Shown piece after piece: positions 1-8,085 of a stretch of 64,000 nt of DNA (its first letter is position 1; every line of letters begins with the position of its first letter). The notes beneath the pieces were generated by a model. That model made no database searches. It was not told the origin of the DNA and saw only the letters and a list, made by a program, of their open reading frames with translations. This DNA comes from Enterococcus_C asini_A (GTDB lineage: Bacteria; Bacillota; Bacilli; Lactobacillales; Enterococcaceae). The stretch is taken from the NCBI RefSeq assembly GCF_031928785.1, contig NZ_JARQAL010000002.1; one strand, written 5' to 3'. Both the position numbers and the translations under genes were made by a program.

Positions 1-510
1 ATGGGGATGGACATTCGTTTGGCACGGATTGATGATCGCCTGATCCATGGTCAGGTCGCCACCGTCTGGTCCAAACAAACGGCAATTAACCGAATCTTAG
101 TAGTTAGTGATGAAGTCGCTAGTGATCCTTTGCGTCGCTTTTTGTTAACGGAAGCTGCACCGCCAGGTATTAATGTCAATGTTCTCACTGTGGAAAAAAT
201 GATTCAGCTTTTCTTTTCCGAATTGTTGGCCCATGAAAAAGTGATGCTTTTATTCACTCGTCCTCAAGATGTAGCGGCTTTAGTGCGTAATGGGGTAGTA
301 CTTCACAGGGTGAATATTGGTGGCATGCGCTTTATTGCCGGCAAACGAATGATTACCAATTTCATCTCAGTGGATGAAAGGGACATTCAAACATTTTACT
401 ACCTTGCTAACCAAGGCATTACCTTAGAAGTTCGCAAAGTACCTAGCGATCGTCAGGTAAACTTGATTGAACTGTTAGACAAGGACAAAACCAAATCGTC
501 ATTACAATAG
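1..510 (+). CDS. Mannose-family PTS EIIB, stand-alone
   Basis: A single EIIB domain of the mannose/fructose/sorbose PTS family. It would carry phosphate on a histidine and pass it to sugar during uptake. The phosphorylated histidine lies in the motif RLIHGQVA near residue 17, and the C-terminal RKVPSDR segment is typical of the family. It closely resembles the IIB half of the next gene's product. It precedes the IIAB, IIC and IID genes, an order I recall from the mpt operon of E. faecalis. The window opens exactly on its ATG; a second ATG at position 7 is also possible. Its ribosome site and promoter lie outside the window. Confidence 0.85.
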   Translation: MGMDIRLARIDDRLIHGQVATVWSKQTAINRILVVSDEVASDPLRRFLLTEAAPPGINVNVLTVEKMIQLFFSELLAHEKVMLLFTRPQDVAALVRNGVVLHRVNIGGMRFIAGKRMITNFISVDERDIQTFYYLANQGITLEVRKVPSDRQVNLIELLDKDKTKSSLQ

Positions 511-581
511 TCTCGTAAATTGCTATTATTCTTTCTTTCACGAGCTATTTTTAATGAAAATATGAAATAGGAGGTAGACAA

Positions 582-1571
582 ATGGTAGGAATTATCCTAG
601 CGAGTCACGGGGAGTTTGCTGAAGGCATCTTGCAATCCGGATCTATGATTTTTGGAGAACAAGAAAATGTCAAAGCGGTCACTTTGATGCCCTCAGAAGG
701 CCCCGATGATATCAAAGCCAAAATGGAAGCTGCAATTGCCACTTTCGATGACCAGAATGAAGTCTTGTTTTTAGTAGACTTGTGGGGCGGCACACCTTTC
801 AATCAGGCGAATAGTCTGTTTGAAGCACATAAAGATACATGGGCAATCGTTGCCGGCATGAACTTGCCAATGGTGATTGAAGCCTATGCATCTCGGTTCT
901 CCATGGAAAAAGCCCAAGAAATTGCGGCTCATATCTTGGAAACTGCAAAAGAAGGGGTACGGATTAAGCCTGAATCTTTGGAACCAGCTGAAGCTGCACC
1001 AGCTACAGCCGCAGCGCCAACAGTCCAAGGCGCGATTGCCCCAGGAACTGTTCTAGGCGATGGACATATCAAATATGTCTTAGCGCGAATTGATTCTCGT
1101 CTGTTGCACGGACAAGTTGCGACTGCATGGACTAAATCAGTTAACCCATCTCGGATTATCGTGGTATCGGATGCAGTAGCAAAAGATGATTTGCGTAAGA
1201 AATTAATCGAACAAGCTGCTCCTCCAGGTGTTAAAGCCAATGTTATTCCAGTGGATAAAATGATTGAAGTCGCAAAAGATCCTCGTTTTGGCGATACTAG
1301 AGCCTTGCTTTTGTTTGAAAATCCACAAGACGTAGTACGGGCTGTAGACGGCGGCGTTGACATTAAAGAAGTTAACGTTGGTTCAATGGCTCACTCTGTA
1401 GGAAAAGTTGTAGTAAGTAAAGTATTGTCCATGGGAGATGACGATGTGAAAGCATTCGAAACCATGAAAGACAAAGGAATCACTTTTGACGTACGGAAAG
1501 TGCCAAATGATTCTAAAGACAATATGGATGAAATCTTGAAAAAAGCAAAAGCAGAATTAGCAGCAAAATAA
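582..1571 (+). CDS. manL: Mannose/glucose PTS EIIAB (ManL/ManX type)
   Basis: A cytoplasmic two-domain phosphotransferase. The N-terminal IIA domain (about 1-130) takes phosphate from HPr on His9 (motif ILASHGEFA). An Ala/Pro-rich linker (about 133-155) follows. The IIB domain (about 162-329) carries its phospho-histidine at His176 in RLLHGQVA. The length of 329 residues is normal for ManX/ManL. The start is supported by AGGAGGT at 569-575. It is followed closely by the IIC and IID genes, so the four form one transport operon. The 71-base gap before it has only a weak 5-bp hairpin and no clear promoter. Confidence 0.95.
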   Translation: MVGIILASHGEFAEGILQSGSMIFGEQENVKAVTLMPSEGPDDIKAKMEAAIATFDDQNEVLFLVDLWGGTPFNQANSLFEAHKDTWAIVAGMNLPMVIEAYASRFSMEKAQEIAAHILETAKEGVRIKPESLEPAEAAPATAAAPTVQGAIAPGTVLGDGHIKYVLARIDSRLLHGQVATAWTKSVNPSRIIVVSDAVAKDDLRKKLIEQAAPPGVKANVIPVDKMIEVAKDPRFGDTRALLLFENPQDVVRAVDGGVDIKEVNVGSMAHSVGKVVVSKVLSMGDDDVKAFETMKDKGITFDVRKVPNDSKDNMDEILKKAKAELAAK

Positions 1572-1594
1572 TCAAATAGGAGGTAGAACATATC

Positions 1595-2407
1595 ATGAGT
1601 GATTTAAATGCGATTCAAGTGATATTGGTAATTCTAGTAGCCTTTCTAGCTGGTATGGAAGGGATTTTGGATGAATTCCAATTCCATCAACCACTAGTGG
1701 CATGTACATTAATCGGGTTGGTAACAGGAAACTTAACAGTAGGCATCATGCTTGGTGGCTCTTTACAAATGATTGCCTTGGGTTGGGCAAATATTGGGGC
1801 AGCCGTAGCACCAGATGCTGCGTTGGCATCTGTTGCATCTGCAATTATTTTAGTATTAGGTGGCCAAGGTGAAGCAGGGATTCCTTCTGCCATTGCCGTA
1901 GCCGTTCCTTTAGCCGTTGCCGGTTTGGCATTAACCATGGTGGTACGTACATTGGCTGTACCAATCGTTCACATTATGGATAAAGCCGCTGAAGAAGGGG
2001 ACTATCGTAAAATTGAATTATGGCATATTATTGCAATCATCATGCAAGGTGTGCGGATTGCATTGCCAGCTGGTTTGCTATTGTTTATTCCAGCACAAAC
2101 TGTACAAAACTTCCTACAAGCGATGCCTGCTTGGTTAACTGATGGTATGGCAATCGGTGGTGGCATGGTCGTAGCCGTTGGTTATGCCATGGTTATCAAC
2201 ATGATGGCAACCAGAGAAGTTTGGCCATTTTTCGCAATTGGTTTTGCAGTAGCTGCAATTTCTGAATTAACATTAATCGCACTAGGGGTTATCGCAGTAG
2301 CTATGGCCTTCATCTACTTGAACTTGTCTAAATCTGGTGGCGGTTCTGGTTCTGGTGGTTCTGGCAACACAGGGGATCCATTAGGCGATATTTTGAACGA
2401 CTATTAA
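1595..2407 (+). CDS. manM: Mannose/glucose PTS EIIC (ManM/ManY)
   Basis: Integral membrane subunit IIC of the mannose-family permease. With IID it forms the sugar-translocating channel; in related bacteria this pair is also the receptor of class IIa bacteriocins. The 270-residue product is a string of hydrophobic segments with the family-typical conserved stretch near GNLTVGIMLGG. It ends in a Gly/Ser-rich tail and a DPLGDILNDY terminus, common in lactic acid bacteria. It starts 23 bases after the IIAB stop behind AGGAGGT, consistent with one transcript. Confidence 0.95.
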   Translation: MSDLNAIQVILVILVAFLAGMEGILDEFQFHQPLVACTLIGLVTGNLTVGIMLGGSLQMIALGWANIGAAVAPDAALASVASAIILVLGGQGEAGIPSAIAVAVPLAVAGLALTMVVRTLAVPIVHIMDKAAEEGDYRKIELWHIIAIIMQGVRIALPAGLLLFIPAQTVQNFLQAMPAWLTDGMAIGGGMVVAVGYAMVINMMATREVWPFFAIGFAVAAISELTLIALGVIAVAMAFIYLNLSKSGGGSGSGGSGNTGDPLGDILNDY

Positions 2408-2428
2408 TCTTGAAGGAGGAGAAAAACA

Positions 2429-3340
2429 ATGGCAGAAAAGATTACTTTATCAAAAAAAGATCGTATGGCCGTAGCATGGCGCTCTACCTTCATTCAAGGT
2501 TCATGGAACTATGAGCGGATGCAAAATGGTGGTTGGTGTTATGCCATCATTCCTGCGATTAAAAAATTATACACAACTAAAGAAGACCGGGCTGCGGCTT
2601 TAAAACGTCACTTGGAATTCTTTAATACCCACCCATATATCGCTTCTCCAATCATGGGGGTTACGTTAGCTCTGGAAGAAGAACGAGCAAATGGTGCACC
2701 GGTTGATGATGTAGCGATTCAAGGGGTTAAAGTCGGCATGATGGGTCCTTTGGCCGGTGTCGGGGATCCCGTGTTCTGGTTTACTGTTCGTCCAATGCTA
2801 GGTGCCCTTGGTGCATCTCTTGCTTTAACTGGTAGTATTTTAGGACCAATCATCTTCTTCTTAGCATGGAACATTATTCGCTGGGCATTTATGTGGTACA
2901 CTCAAGAATTCGGCTACAAAGCGGGTTCTAAAATTACTGATGACTTATCCGGTGGTTTATTGCAAGACGTAACCAAAGGCGCATCTATCTTAGGGATGTT
3001 TGTCCTAGGGGCTTTAGTAGAACGCTGGGTAAATGTGAAATTCACTCCAGTAGTTTCTGAAGTGAAATTGTCTGAAGGAGCTTATATCGACTGGAGCAAA
3101 TTGCCAGGAGGTCGGGAAGGCTTACGAGAAGCAATCTCTCAATTTGCTAGTGGTTTATCCTTGTCCGATGTGCAAATTAAAACCTTGCAAGACAACTTGG
3201 ATTCCTTGATTCCTGGTTTGGCAGCTTTGTTATTAACCTTCCTTTGCATGTGGTTATTGAAGAAAAAAGTTTCTCCAATCATCATTATCTTAGGTTTGTT
3301 CGTAATCGGGGTTGGCTTCCACGTAATCGGCTTGATGTAA
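2429..3340 (+). CDS. manN: Mannose/glucose PTS EIID (ManN/ManZ)
   Basis: Membrane subunit IID, which completes the mannose-family channel with IIC. Family marks are the N-terminal region with GSWNYERMQNGGW, the central VGMMGPLAGVGDPVFW segment and a hydrophobic C-terminus. The 303 residues are the usual length. GAAGGAGGAG lies just before the ATG. A strong terminator follows 12 bases after the stop, so the PTS transcript mostly ends here and the next gene is transcribed from its own promoter. Confidence 0.95.
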   Translation: MAEKITLSKKDRMAVAWRSTFIQGSWNYERMQNGGWCYAIIPAIKKLYTTKEDRAAALKRHLEFFNTHPYIASPIMGVTLALEEERANGAPVDDVAIQGVKVGMMGPLAGVGDPVFWFTVRPMLGALGASLALTGSILGPIIFFLAWNIIRWAFMWYTQEFGYKAGSKITDDLSGGLLQDVTKGASILGMFVLGALVERWVNVKFTPVVSEVKLSEGAYIDWSKLPGGREGLREAISQFASGLSLSDVQIKTLQDNLDSLIPGLAALLLTFLCMWLLKKKVSPIIIILGLFVIGVGFHVIGLM

Positions 3341-3352
3341 GAACATTTTTTT

Positions 3353-3378
3353 AGGGGCCTTACTTAAGGCCCCTTTTA
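3353..3378 (+). terminator. Rho-independent terminator of the man operon
   Basis: A perfect 10-bp stem, AGGGGCCTTA with TAAGGCCCCT, closed by a two-base loop and followed by TTT. It lies directly after the IID stop codon. Confidence 0.9.
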
Positions 3379-3388
3379 CATAGGTATC

Positions 3389-3417
3389 GTGACAAAAAAA
3401 TACAAAAAACGTATACT
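3389..3417 (+). promoter_or_regulatory. Promoter of manO
   Basis: A -35 GTGACA (3389-3394), a 17-base spacer and a -10 TATACT (3412-3417). It lies between the man operon terminator and the manO ribosome site, so manO can be expressed independently of the PTS genes. A start codon in this region would sit inside the promoter, which supports the later start at 3440. Confidence 0.75.
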
Positions 3418-3439
3418 GAATAAAAAGGAGGAAAGCCCA

Positions 3440-3817
3440 ATGGTTGAATCATTAAATACGAAAGTAGATCTAAGCATCGATGCCACTTCATTTATGGGGT
3501 TAAGTGAGTACGGCAAGATTATGGTGGGCGATCACGCCTTTGAATTTTACAATGATCGTTCTGCTGAAAAATATATCCAGATTCCTTGGGAGGAAGTAGA
3601 TGTGGTGATTGCTTCTGTGTTGTTTGGCGGTAAGTGGATTCCTCGTTACGCTATTCGGACGAAGAAAAATGGCACTTTTACCTTTTCCTCGAAAGAACCA
3701 AAAAAAGTCTTGAGGGCAGTGCGTGAGTATATTCCAGAAGAACGCATGGTACGTTCCTTGAATTTTTTCCAAGTGATCAAACGAGGTGTCAAAGCCAAAT
3801 TCGCGGGCAGCAAATAG
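3440..3817 (+). CDS. manO: DUF956 family protein (ManO)
   Basis: A small cytoplasmic protein of the DUF956 family, which is regularly encoded next to mannose-family PTS operons in Firmicutes; its biochemical role is not established. The product has 125 residues from the ATG at 3440, placed 8 bases after AAAGGAGGA. It begins MVESLNTKVDLS and has a basic C-terminus. It is separated from the IID gene by a terminator and a good promoter. Its own terminator stem overlaps its stop codon. A role as modulator of the PTS is inferred from context only. Confidence 0.85.
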   Translation: MVESLNTKVDLSIDATSFMGLSEYGKIMVGDHAFEFYNDRSAEKYIQIPWEEVDVVIASVLFGGKWIPRYAIRTKKNGTFTFSSKEPKKVLRAVREYIPEERMVRSLNFFQVIKRGVKAKFAGSK

Positions 3818-3836
3818 CTGTGCGCGAATTTTTTTA
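3797..3836 (+). terminator. Terminator overlapping the end of manO
   Basis: The stem AAATTCGCG (3797-3805) pairs with CGCGAATTT (3823-3831) and is followed by a T run. The left arm lies inside the coding sequence. Confidence 0.85.
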
Positions 3837-3984
3837 GACTTGGGAAGAGGTGTGACACCAATCATTCCAAGGGATAAATAGCGAATGTCCTATCACACTG
3901 CTCAAGGAAATATGGGAATAAAAAAATTCGCGACAGAAGGAATCTTCATACGTCGAGCCAAAGTAAAAGATATCAAAGGGAATG

Positions 3985-4007
3985 CCTTTTGCGAAAGGCT
4001 TCTTTTA
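3985..4007 (+). terminator. Hairpin with T-rich tail in the leader of the GlsB-like gene
   Basis: GCCTTT and AAAGGC flank a TGCG tetraloop, then TTCTTTT. It lies 48 bases before the next start codon. It could end a short RNA or act as an attenuator. Confidence 0.5.
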
Positions 4008-4054
4008 GCCGAGAGGTTGAGGTTGTGTTATTCTTAAGAAAAGGAGATGATCAA

Positions 4055-4288
4055 ATGCTTTGGACATTGATTGTAGGTGCGCTTATTGGTGCAATTGCCG
4101 GGGCGATTACCGGAGAAAAACGCGGATGTTTATTTAATATCGTAGCTGGCTTGGTGGGCTCTTTTATTGGGCAAAGCCTCTTTAGTAGCTGGGGCCCACA
4201 ATTAGCAGGGATGGCTTTAATTCCCTCTATTTTAGGTGGGGTAATTTTTGTGGCTGTGATTAGCTTTTTCTTTGGCCGTAAAAATTAA
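4055..4288 (+). CDS. GlsB/YeaQ/YmgE family small membrane protein
   Basis: A 77-residue membrane protein with three hydrophobic segments and Gly-rich helices, such as GALIGAIAGAITGEKRG. It matches the GlsB/YeaQ/YmgE (transglycosylase-associated) family, whose members often accompany Gls24/Asp23 stress proteins; the function is unknown. The ATG at 4055 follows AAGGAGATGATC and gives the normal family length. An in-frame TTG 22 codons upstream lies inside the 3985-4007 hairpin and is not favoured. It stands alone between terminators and the downstream peptidase promoter. Confidence 0.8.
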   Translation: MLWTLIVGALIGAIAGAITGEKRGCLFNIVAGLVGSFIGQSLFSSWGPQLAGMALIPSILGGVIFVAVISFFFGRKN

Positions 4289-4327
4289 AGGAGAAATCAA
4301 ACAGAGTGCTCCTGAAAGGGAGAATTT

Positions 4328-4336
4328 TGCTATAAT
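4328..4336 (+). promoter_or_regulatory. Extended -10 promoter of the M24 peptidase gene
   Basis: TGC-TATAAT is a consensus -10 with the TGn extension, 42 bases before the ATG. No good -35 is seen 17 bases upstream, which is usual for extended -10 promoters. Confidence 0.65.
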
Positions 4337-4377
4337 GAACGAGATGAATCAAAACAAGAAAAGAGGGAATTGATCAG

Positions 4378-5445
4378 ATGACGTTACGAGTAGAAAAACT
4401 ACGGGACTTAATGAAAAAAGAAATAGTAGATGGCTTTTTAATTACTAGTCCTTATAACTTGCGCTACTTAACCAACTTTACCGGCACTACCGGGCTTGCG
4501 GTGATTACTATGGACAAAGCTTTTTTTGTGACGGATTTCCGCTATACCGAACAAGCTGCTGCCCAAGCACAAGGCTTTGAAATTGTAAAAAATAGCGGGC
4601 CGATTTTTGATGAAGTAGCGAAATTGTGTGAACAAGAAGAAATCAATGCCTTGGCTTTTGAAGAGAGTTACGTGAGCTTTGCTGATTATACAGTGCTGGA
4701 AGAACTTTTGGAAGAAACACCGTTGATCCCCGTCAGTGGCCTGATTGAAAGCTTACGTGAAGTGAAAGATGAGGAAGAGATTGCTTTAATTGAAAAAGCC
4801 TGTGCCATTGCAGACCAAGGTTATGAACATGTACTAAAAATGATTAAGCCGGGAATGACAGAAATCGAAGTGGCCAATCAATTGGATTTCTTTATGCGTT
4901 CATTAGGCGCAACCAGTGTTTCTTTTGATACGATTGTGGCTTCTGGATTGCGCTCGGCAATGCCTCATGGAGTCGCTTCTAGTAAAGTGATTGAGCAAGG
5001 AGACTTAATTACATTGGACTTTGGTTGCTATTACCAAGGTTATGTATCCGATATGACCCGGACTTTTGCCATTGGTGATCCTGGCCGTCAGTTAAAAGAA
5101 ATCTATCAAATCGTTTTAGAAGCTCAATTAAAAGTATTAGAAGAAGCAAAACCAGGGATGACCGGCATTCAATTAGATGCAGTCGCGCGCGATCACATTG
5201 CACAAGCCGGTTACGGAGAAGCCTTTGGACATTCTACCGGCCATGGGATTGGTTTAGAGATTCACGAAGGGCCCAATGTTTCCTTTAGAGCCGATAAGGA
5301 GTTTGTAGCAGGCAACGTGATTACCGATGAACCGGGAATTTATTTACCAGGTATTGGTGGAGTGCGAATTGAAGATGATTTACTGATTACACCAGATGGC
5401 AATCGTGCTTTGACTCATGCCACAAAAGAATTGATCATCTTGTAA
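4378..5445 (+). CDS. yqhT: Xaa-Pro peptidase, M24B family (YqhT-like)
   Basis: A cytoplasmic metallopeptidase expected to release N-terminal residues preceding proline. It has an N-terminal creatinase-like domain (about 1-125) and a C-terminal pita-bread catalytic domain. Metal and active-site motifs visible are MPHGVAS, LDFGCYYQGYVSDMTR, GHSTGHGIGLEIHEGP, DEPGIY and VRIEDDLL. The length of 355 residues is normal. The gene lies just before efp, the arrangement known from Bacillus yqhT-efp. It has its own extended -10 promoter, and a terminator-like hairpin follows, so efp may be transcribed partly separately. Confidence 0.9.
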   Translation: MTLRVEKLRDLMKKEIVDGFLITSPYNLRYLTNFTGTTGLAVITMDKAFFVTDFRYTEQAAAQAQGFEIVKNSGPIFDEVAKLCEQEEINALAFEESYVSFADYTVLEELLEETPLIPVSGLIESLREVKDEEEIALIEKACAIADQGYEHVLKMIKPGMTEIEVANQLDFFMRSLGATSVSFDTIVASGLRSAMPHGVASSKVIEQGDLITLDFGCYYQGYVSDMTRTFAIGDPGRQLKEIYQIVLEAQLKVLEEAKPGMTGIQLDAVARDHIAQAGYGEAFGHSTGHGIGLEIHEGPNVSFRADKEFVAGNVITDEPGIYLPGIGGVRIEDDLLITPDGNRALTHATKELIIL

Positions 5446-5451
5446 TGTTTT

Positions 5452-5484
5452 AAGAGGCCAGCACTTAGGGCCTCTTCTCCTTTG
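5452..5484 (+). terminator. Weak terminator-like hairpin after yqhT
   Basis: AAGAGGCC (5452-5459) pairs with GGCCTCTT (5469-5476); the tail CTCCTTTG is T-poor. Some readthrough into efp is likely. Confidence 0.5.
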
Positions 5485-5602
5485 CCTGTAAGTGCTAGAA
5501 GTGCCAAGAGTGGTTTTGTATAGCTTAACAGCCAAAAGAATGATAAACTAAGACGTAGAAAACCTTGTAGAGGTACTGATAAATCTAATAAGGAGGATGG
5601 CC

Positions 5603-6160
5603 ATGATTTCAGTAAATGATTTTAAAACCGGCTTGACCATCGAGGTTGATGGCGACATTTGGCGCGTGGTGGAATTTCAACATGTGAAACCTGGTAAAGG
5701 AGCGGCCTTCGTTCGTTCAAAACTTAAAAACTTACGGACCGGTGGGGTTCAAGAAAAGACATTCCGGGCTGGGGAAAAAGTTGCCAAAGCTCAAATTGAC
5801 AATCGTAAAATGCAATACTTGTATGAAAGTGCGGGTAGTTATGTCTTTATGGATATGGCAAGTTACGAGCAAATCGAAATTCCTGGTGAACAAATTGAAG
5901 AAGAATTGAAATACATGTTGGAAAATATGGAAGTCAATATCATCATGTACGGCTCTGAAATTCTCGGTGTTGACCTACCCAATACAGTTACGCTAACGGT
6001 GGAAGCTACCGACCCGAATATCAAAGGAGATACTTCTTCTGGCGGTTCCAAACCAGCTACCATGGAAACGGGATTAATTGTCAACGTACCATTCTTTGTC
6101 AATCCTGGAGACAAATTAATTGTAAATACTGCGGACGGATCATACGTATCCCGCGCATAG
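5603..6160 (+). CDS. efp: Elongation factor P
   Basis: Ribosome-associated factor that relieves stalling at polyproline stretches. All three EF-P domains are present in 185 residues. The modifiable lysine is Lys32 at the tip of domain I (HVKPGKGAAF), the residue that carries 5-aminopentanol in Bacillus. The ATG at 5603 gives the standard MISVNDF start and is well spaced from AAGGAGG; the ATG at 5597 overlaps the ribosome site. It lies between the M24 peptidase and the Asp23-family gene, as in other Firmicutes. Confidence 0.97.
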   Translation: MISVNDFKTGLTIEVDGDIWRVVEFQHVKPGKGAAFVRSKLKNLRTGGVQEKTFRAGEKVAKAQIDNRKMQYLYESAGSYVFMDMASYEQIEIPGEQIEEELKYMLENMEVNIIMYGSEILGVDLPNTVTLTVEATDPNIKGDTSSGGSKPATMETGLIVNVPFFVNPGDKLIVNTADGSYVSRA

Positions 6161-6177
6161 AAACGGAGGAATTTCGA

Positions 6178-6603
6178 GTGACAGATGAAAAAAATCTGGT
6201 ATTGGGAAGCAATCAAGAATTAGGCGAAATCGTTATTGCCCCGGAAGTGATTGAAGTCATTATCGGTATTGCGGCATCAAAAGTTGATGGTGTTTATGAA
6301 ATGCAAGGGACTTTTGCTAATAACGTAACAGAATTATTAGGTCGTTCTGCACACGGGAAAGGCGTTTATTTAAATATCGATGAAGCCGGCGTGAAAGCAG
6401 ATTTGTACTGTTATATTAAATATGGCGTTTCGGTACCGAAAGTCGCTATGAATATCCAAGAACGAGTGAAAGAACAAGTATTGTTTATGACCGATGTGGC
6501 CTTGGCTGAAGTCAATGTTCACGTTGTTGCGGTAGTACCTGAAAAATTAGAAACGCCAGACTTGGATGAATTATTTGGAGAAGATGAGGAAGAACATGAC
6601 TAA
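6178..6603 (+). CDS. yqhY: Asp23/Gls24 family protein (YqhY)
   Basis: A 141-residue Asp23-superfamily protein of the YqhY type. In Bacillus, yqhY lies beside the acetyl-CoA carboxylase genes and influences fatty acid synthesis. The core runs from IVIAPEVIEVIIGIAASKVDGV through the NVHVVAVVPE region, followed by an acidic tail (DELFGEDEEEHD). It uses a GTG start preceded by GGAGG. It starts 17 bases after efp, and its 3' end overlaps the nusB start by 8 bases, so translation of the two is probably coupled. Confidence 0.88.
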   Translation: MTDEKNLVLGSNQELGEIVIAPEVIEVIIGIAASKVDGVYEMQGTFANNVTELLGRSAHGKGVYLNIDEAGVKADLYCYIKYGVSVPKVAMNIQERVKEQVLFMTDVALAEVNVHVVAVVPEKLETPDLDELFGEDEEEHD

Positions 6604-7039
6604 AGAGATTTCCCGCCATCTGATGCGTCAAATGGCTTTGCAAGCTTTATTTCCCTTGGATTTTAATGCGGATTTGTCCAAGCAAGATGCAATCCGCCAC
6701 GCTATTGAACTAGAGCATTCTGACATGCTGGATGAAGAACAAGAAAACTTTGTGCCGGCTTATTTAGACCGCTTAGTAGAAGGTGTTTGTGTTCATAAAG
6801 GGCAATTAGATGAATTGATTCAAGGCCATTTGAAAAAAGGCTGGAGCTTAAGCCGTCTTTCTAAAATGGATTTGGCAATTTTGCGAATTGCTTTGTATGA
6901 AATGCTCTTTGAAGAAAGCGTACCAAACAAAGTAGCCATGAACGAAGCAATTGAACTGGCAAAAACCTTTAGCGACGATCAATCGCGGAAGTTTATCAAT
7001 GGTTTACTATCAAAGATCAATCAAGAACAAGAAGCGTAA
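6596..7039 (+). CDS. nusB: Transcription antitermination factor NusB
   Basis: RNA-binding antitermination protein that acts with NusE (S10) at boxA sequences during rRNA transcription. The 147-residue product is all-helical with the family segments SRHLMRQMALQALF near the start and VAMNEAIELAKTFSDDQSRKFINGLL near the end. The ATG at 6596 follows a purine-rich GAGGAAG and overlaps the yqhY stop. An in-frame ATG 10 codons earlier has no ribosome site. A terminator follows directly. Confidence 0.95.
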   Translation: MTKEISRHLMRQMALQALFPLDFNADLSKQDAIRHAIELEHSDMLDEEQENFVPAYLDRLVEGVCVHKGQLDELIQGHLKKGWSLSRLSKMDLAILRIALYEMLFEESVPNKVAMNEAIELAKTFSDDQSRKFINGLLSKINQEQEA

Positions 7040-7045
7040 AGAAAG

Positions 7046-7074
7046 GAGCTTGGGATATGTCTCAGGCTCTTTTT
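7046..7074 (+). terminator. Terminator after nusB
   Basis: GAGCTTGGGA (7046-7055) pairs with TCTCAGGCTC (7060-7069), with two G-U pairs and a TATG loop, then TTTTT. Confidence 0.8.
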
Positions 7075-7171
7075 GCTGAGTAAAATGGTGAGAAAGTACA
7101 AGGCCACCAGCAGAAAATTAGCTTATTTTTGATTGTAAGATGCAAGAAAAGTTTCGTAAAATTCTCCCCTG

Positions 7172-7180
7172 TGCTAGAAT
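7172..7180 (+). promoter_or_regulatory. Extended -10 promoter of folD
   Basis: TGC-TAGAAT lies 45 bases before the folD ATG; the -35 region (TTTCGT) is poor. It would drive the folD-xseA-xseB-ispA-tlyA run. Confidence 0.55.
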
Positions 7181-7224
7181 AAGTAAAATGAAAACTGCCG
7201 TTTGGCGGGGGAAGGGTGTTTTAA

Positions 7225-8067
7225 ATGGCTGAATTAATCGATGGGAAACAGTTAGCGAATCTGATGCAAGAACAGATGAAAAACGAAGTAGCAGAATTAA
7301 AAGAGCGGGGGATTATTCCTGGGCTAGTGGTATTGTTAGTGGGAGAAGATACAGCTAGCCAAGTCTATGTTCGCAATAAAGATCGGGTGGCGGCAAAAAT
7401 TGGCATTCATTCCAAGGTGGAACGTTACTCAGCTGATATTACGGAAAGTGAATTGCTCGCAGAAATTCAGCGTTACAATGAAGATCCTCTGTTCCATGGC
7501 ATTTTAGTCCAGTTACCATTACCAAAACACATTGATGAGAACAAGGTGCTTTTAGCCATTGATCCCAAAAAAGACGTAGACGGCTTTCATCCTTTAAATT
7601 TAGGGGCGCTATTTACGGGACAACCAAAGATGATCCCTTGCACGCCTTATGGCATTATGAAAATGTTTGAATACTATAATATCGATTTAACCGGAAAAAA
7701 TGCGGTAGTGATTGGTCGCAGTAATATTGTGGGCAAACCCATGGCTCATTTGCTTTTAGGGCAAAACGCCACGGTGACAGTGACGCACTCGAAAACTAAA
7801 AACCTAAAAGAAATCTGTCGTCAAGGGGATATTTTAGTGGTAGCGATTGGCCAAGGACATTTTGTCACCAAGGAATTTGTCAAAGATGGGGCTGTGGTGA
7901 TTGACGTGGGCATGAACCGAGATGAAAATAGCAAGTTAATCGGGGATGTGAAGTTTGATGAGGTTAGTGAAGTGGCGAGCTTTATTACACCAGTTCCCGG
8001 GGGCGTGGGGCCGATGACCATTACGATGCTGATGTATCAAACGATTAATAGTGCAAATCAAAGCTAA
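7225..8067 (+). CDS. folD: Methylenetetrahydrofolate dehydrogenase/cyclohydrolase
   Basis: Bifunctional cytoplasmic enzyme that converts 5,10-methylene-THF to 10-formyl-THF, supplying one-carbon units for purines and formyl-Met. The 280-residue product has the catalytic region SQVYVRNKDRVAAKIGI with its lysine, the FHGILVQLPLP and DVDGFHP motifs, the NADP-binding VIGRSNIVGKPMA and a PGGVGPMT C-terminus. The ATG follows GGGGGAAGG. It heads the folD-xseA-xseB-ispA-tlyA cluster, an order shared with Bacillus except that dxs is absent. Confidence 0.96.
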   Translation: MAELIDGKQLANLMQEQMKNEVAELKERGIIPGLVVLLVGEDTASQVYVRNKDRVAAKIGIHSKVERYSADITESELLAEIQRYNEDPLFHGILVQLPLPKHIDENKVLLAIDPKKDVDGFHPLNLGALFTGQPKMIPCTPYGIMKMFEYYNIDLTGKNAVVIGRSNIVGKPMAHLLLGQNATVTVTHSKTKNLKEICRQGDILVVAIGQGHFVTKEFVKDGAVVIDVGMNRDENSKLIGDVKFDEVSEVASFITPVPGGVGPMTITMLMYQTINSANQS

Positions 8068-8085
8068 AGAAATTAGGTGAAATTG

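Noticed and set aside
511..581. Terminator or promoter between the stand-alone IIB and manL
   Set aside because: Only a 5-bp stem (CTCGT/ACGAG) with a long loop is present, and no -35/-10 or -12/-24 pair is convincing.
929..1363. 144-codon minus-strand ORF inside manL
   Set aside because: It is antisense to the IIAB gene, including its IIB active site, and has no supporting signals.
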